Source: Nipponacmea schrenckii (lineage: Eukaryota > Mollusca > Gastropoda > Lottiidae). From it: 64,000 nucleotides of DNA. Location of the stretch: NCBI GenBank assembly GCA_030562195.1, contig JAUJPP010000005.1, positions 23,547,106 through 23,611,105 of the forward strand, read 5' to 3'. The notes beneath the pieces are model-generated. The model saw only the letters and a program-made list of their open reading frames with translations. It was not told where the DNA came from and did no database searches. Made by a program: the position numbers and the translations under genes. Below, piece after piece: positions 55,701 to 61,700 of this stretch (positions are counted from its first letter, which is position 1; each line of letters opens with the position of its first letter).

Positions 55701-58700
55701 TGAAACATTTTGATGTAGGTATATTTAAAAATGATCTTGCAACAGTCCCTTTTGATAAAATTTATACTTAATCTGACCCCAATATTGCGTTAGAATCTTG
55801 GTATAATATTATCCAGCCAATAATTGATACCCATGCTACATTAAAGTTAAAACGTGTCAAAAATGAAATAGTCACCCTGGTTAGACTCTGAAATTTTAAA
55901 ATTAATGCGCATTAGAGACGGTTTGAAAAGGAAAGGCAAAGGTGAGGAATATCGGAAGTGTGGGAATTTGGTCATTAAAATGAACGATGAAGCCAAAATG
56001 CAGTTTAACATAAAACTTGCTTCAGATCAGAAAAACTCAAAACATATCTGGAAAGTTATCCTTAAATAATAAGGCTAATAATTCAACTGATATGATTCCT
56101 TTAGAACCCGAGGTAGTCAATGATCATTTTTCAAATATCGCATCCAAATTGATTAATCAAAAGCATGTTAATAGAAATATTGATAAAAGTTATTAAGTAA
56201 ATAAACTAGAAGAATTTGTTAAATTCTAATGAAGAATGTTCGATTCCCTACATTAACAAATATGAAGTTTTTAAACAGTTGTCTTCGTTAAATGCAACCA
56301 AAAGTGCTGGTTTAGATAAATTTAATCCCCTATTTCTCAAATATGGTGATTTTATGTTAAGTGGTCCCTTGACACATATATATAATCTATGCATTGATGC
56401 AAATATAATTCCTGATAAATTCAAAGAAGCAAAATTTTACCACTGTTTAAATCCGGTGCTAAATCTGACTTGAAAGGCATTATTCAAAACATATCAATAA
56501 TTTCTTAAATAATAACAAGTTATTGTATTCGCACCAATCTGGTTTTAGATATACTAGTTCTTGTCAAACAGCTCTGACTAACATAATTGAAAACGTTTAT
56601 GATGCAGTAAATAATAATCTTTATATTAATGATTTACCATTGCATATTAACTCTAACTGTGATCATTTTGCGGATGATACTACGATTTATACTTCTGGTA
56701 AATCGGTTACTGAAATACAATTAAAATTGCAAGAAGATACTGATGCAGTCTTAAACTGGTGTTCTTTTAATGTCAAGAATTTAAATGAAAATAAAACCAA
56801 ATGTATGTTAATTACAACTGCTCAAAAAGAAGATATTCAGCAGATTTATCAATTGAACTTAATAATCAATTTATTGAACAAGTTGAAAACTTTAAATTAC
56901 TGGGTGTTATTGTGAATCAAAATCTCTCATGGACACATATAGTTCGTTGCTAAAATTTAAAAATACTAAGTTATTTCAACTGCAACAGTTAAGAAAGATC
57001 ATGCCTGAAAAATATAGACCTATTTTTTTTTTATAAATGTCACTTTTAACCATATTTCGATTATTGTTCAACTATTTGGGATTCGCACGACATTGCATCG
57101 GCCGATATTTTACATAGGCAACAAAAAATTGCTTTTAAATTAATTCTTGGTTCCAAGTACAATACTGATTTGTCACTGAATCTTAAAAGGCTTAATATTT
57201 TTGACATTAAAACCAGGCAGAATTTCAATTCGTATAAATTTATGTACCTTTCAAGCCTCATTAACTATAAACAGACGCCTTATTCTAGCATAAATTCAAA
57301 ACTTGTGGTGCAAAAACCACGAATCAATTTGATTAAACAAAGTATTAAATACAAAGGATCAATTTTATTGAATGGTCTAGACGAAAATTTTAAACCAGCA
57401 TAAGATTTTAAGACTTATAGCAAAATAAGAACATGCACTGACGCTTTGGCAATGTATATGTATGTTTTGATGTCTGATCGTCTCATGCACATGTTCTAGT
57501 CTATTCCTTGGTTTTTGTGGTCATGTACTTGATCGCAAAAGGTGAATTTTTCCATTTTATACACATGTACTCGTGTATTTTAAAACGAATTGTACGTTGA
57601 AATGATATGGTTTCTGCTGTCATGTACTTGATCGCCGGGAGATAAATCTGTCAATTTTATACAGATGTATTTGTGTATTTTAAAAAAAATTGTACGATGA
57701 AATAATATATGGTTTTGGCGGTCGTGTGCTTGGTCGCCGGGGGGTAGGCTTGTCCGTTTTATGCACGTGCGCTTGTGTGTTTTGGACGGCTTGCGTATTG
57801 GAGTGTTGTGTTTTGTTGGGTTTTTTTTGCGGTAGTGTGCTTGATCGTCGGAGAATAGATGATATCTGTTTTCTGACGTTCGGGCGCATGGCTGTGGGAG
57901 CTATATATTATATCCATGTTATAAACAAATTGTACGTTGACAATCTGTCCATTTAATGCACATGTACTTGTGTATTTGTAAACAAATTGTACGTGAAATA
58001 TTTTATATTTTTGTGGTCATGTACTTTATCGCCGGAACATAGATCTGACCATTTGATGCACATGTACTTGTGTATTTTTAGTATTTTAGACGAATTGTAT
58101 ATTGAGATATAATGTATTTTCGATTTTTTTTTTGAAAAAAATTAGAAACATTGTTTTCATTATCCGATCGCTTTGAAAATTACAGAATATAGAGAAGTCG
58201 CCTATAGAAATAAAAAGACATCATAAAACTTTTTTCTTCCACTTCCGGTTTTTGCGTGAGAACTTCCGGTTTTTCAGAACCACGTTGGGTGACCCAACCT
58301 CCGGTGTATGTAAAATGAGTACAAAAGCTATACATATAAACTATCAGGCATAATTAGAACCCAATTAGAGGAAAAAATTTCTAACCGGAAGTGAAACTTT
58401 ATGTGTTATCAAAGAACGGTGACATTTAGCAATTTATACGATTTTGGTGTTTTTTGAAACCTTGTTACTTTACCTAAAATTTGTTGGGAACAGAATTTTC
58501 ATTTTCAAATTTAATTTTTTTTGTAAGCCCGAAAAAATTAAAAGGCTATATCAAACGACCTTGACCTTCAATGACCCTAAATTGTAACGTAGAATGTTCT
58601 CGACATTAGCTATCCACACATAGGCCTATAATTGTCGACAACAATTTTTTTGTACCCGTTTTAGTTTTTAAAAAAATTCAAAAGACTGTATTTAGTGACC

Positions 58701-61700
58701 TTGACCTTCAATTATGTACCTAAGCTGTCCATACATATGCTTATAATGGTTGTTAAAAAGTTTGTTTTGAGTGTTTGAAAATTCAAAAGGCTATATCACG
58801 TGACCTTGTATCAAGTGGCCCCATAAGGGTTGTTTTCCACTCTCAGTACTGTTCACAGTTCTATTTTTTTTCCAATGTATTGCCACATGGGCTGAATGTG
58901 AGACAGGACCATGTCCTTGTGTATTGAGCCTAATTCTGACCCATGTAAAATAAAGATCTTATTATTATTATTATTATTATTATTATGAGTATTTTGGTAC
59001 CGCCCAAAAAATGAACCCTATTGAAAATGAAGAATATCGAAATATACTAAATATGATTTTTTGCCCTTGTTCTTTAAAACGCGTTCGATGAGTATTTGTT
59101 ATCACCTAAGGATGAACCCCTTAATAAATCAGGTGAATCGAAAACTATTTAGTATCTACACTCTACAAGGCAAAATTATTTACAAGCAAGCTATCTTTTA
59201 TCTTGATTTTTTTATGTTTAATAACATGCTTATCAATATAAATATTAGCCAAATTAATGATTTGTTGTTTTAAAATTCAAAAAATCGATTAAATCAATTA
59301 TCAAGCTCAAGCTTTGTTTTTGAAAGTATTTTTCACTTTTTTTTTCTTTTTTTCTTTTTCTTTTTTTTTTTTTTTCTTTTTATTTTTTTATTTTTTGCTT
59401 GCCAATCCATTAAATCGATTTCCAATCCTTGTTTTCTTTAGATTTTTATCTTCAAACGCCTTGCATTTTCTATTTTTACTTCTCTCTCCCTTTCTGTTCA
59501 AAATGCAACTGCAAATGCCTCACATAATCTGACGTGATATTCTAACGAATGCTCGTTGTTGTTCAAATGTAAAAGGACGCATTTTTCTCAAGGAGCAGGT
59601 ATATTTACTGATGTAATAGAGCTCTTACTGGCCAAATTTAAAATTTTCAAATTTTATGTTCATTTCAAGACCTATTATCACCCAATAAGGTATTCTGCAG
59701 TAGATATCGCTTGTATGATAAATAGATAATCGCTAACGAGTCTTTCTGATATCAAAAATATCAACACAAGTCGATAAAAGTGCAAAACTTCGAGGCTCTG
59801 CCGAGGTCTTTTGCACTTTTATCGACGAGTGGTGATATTTTTTTATATCAAGAAAGACAAGTTTGAGATTGTATTTATCACCCAATATCGCCGATAGAAA
59901 CCACCGTCAACTGACCAATCAGAAAGCTTTCAAGCGTTATCTCCTAGTTGATATAGTGCAGTAGATAACGCTTTTTATCATACAAGCGATATTTACTTTA
60001 GAATACCTTATTGGGTGATAAAAAGCGTTATCTACTGCACTATATCAACTATGAGATAACGCTTGAAAGTTTGTTGATTGGTCAGTTTCTTTATTATATT
60101 ACAGCGATATTGGGTGATAAATAAAATTTCAACTCATCTCTGTTAGAGATTCTCTTTTTATCCCTTTAAACTATTACAAATGAATTTGTAGAAAAAAAAC
60201 CTAAAATAAAAACTAAAAACTAAGTGATAACTGTTTTCACCTCCGGTGAAAACTCAAAATAAAAACTAAAAACTAAATGAGTTTCCACCTGGGTGAGAAC
60301 TGTTTTCACCTCGGGTGAAAACTCAAAATTAAAACTAAAAAATAAATGAGTTTTCGCCTGCGTGAAATCTGTTTTCACCCGGGTGAAAACTCAAATTAAA
60401 AACCCAAAACCCAAAATAAGTTTTATGTTATTATTTTTTAGGTTTTCACCCAGCCTTCAGAAAATATTTTAAACTGAAAACAAACTAAAAAACAAAAAAT
60501 GTCGTAAATGGGCCACCGTAAAGATTTCTTACTTAAAACAGCATTTTTCATAACTTTAAAGGCTCAAATCTCCTTTATTTGACCTAATGACCTGAATTAG
60601 AATTATTGTGCTGGATGAAATAATATCTTCATTTTTTTTATTCGACTATAATATCCGGATTTACAGCAATTTTAAAATCGACTTTTTACAACCGTATGTT
60701 ACAGTACGTCTTTCCACTATCGAAAATTAAATTATTTAGCGACTATTGAATTTAACAAGTGTACGTAATACCGTTCACGGTTCCATTTTGGGGGGGGGGG
60801 GGGGAGCTTGATAGCTCAATTTGAAAATGAATTATGTGCATTAATATTGTATCGAGTCTGTAGCACTTATGTATGGGTCGATTTTTCTCGAAATTTCTTT
60901 AATATTGTGAGAACGTTTATCTGATACAGTTAAAAAATTTAAAATGTTGAAAACAATTTTAGAGAACACTGTTCGATGTCGACAGTTGAAATTCGTAGAA
61001 AGAAGGCTAATGCGGCGGTTCCCTATATGTATTTCAGAAATGAACTATGTTGAACATTTCTAATATTTATCTTGTATGATTGATATAATTTACCGTCTGT
61101 CTCATAATGTAACCACAGAATATTATTTTGGATGGTTTTCACTTGGATTATTCGTTTTAACGATGTGCATTATTCGATTAAAAAGTAACTTGCGAGCCCA
61201 TTATTGTGTCTGGCCATCTTTCATTTTTATATACTTTCATATTAATTTGAGTGAATGCGCATTGTTGGTTCTTTAGAACACTTTCATGTTGGTATTTGTT
61301 ATTTTTCTAGGAATCCAAGGTAACCTTTGGAGTGAGACTGTGCGTCAACCAGATCAATTAGATTACATGATATTTCCAAGATTGTTAGCACTAGCAGAGC
61401 GGGCGTGGCATAAGGCAGAATGGGAAGATATTGATGATAAGCAAAGTAGAAAGAAGGCAAGAGATGCTGACTGGGAGAGTTTTTCAAATAGTCTTGGCTA
61501 TGCTGAATTAAAAACGCTAGATGAAATAAACATCTCGTACAGGGTTCCACCACCTGGTATCAAGTGAGTTTTGAAGCAGATAAAATATGATTTTATACCT
61601 TGGAGGCCAAAGTAAAACAATATTATATATGTGCAGATACGGAGATCCTTAGCGAGATTTAGCTAAGCAGGGTAACAGGTTAAATGTTGCGCTTTGCCGT

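Noticed and set aside
57680..57956. Open frames on both strands in the G/C-richer part of the minisatellite
   Set aside because: Read-through of diverged 107-bp units; no domain.
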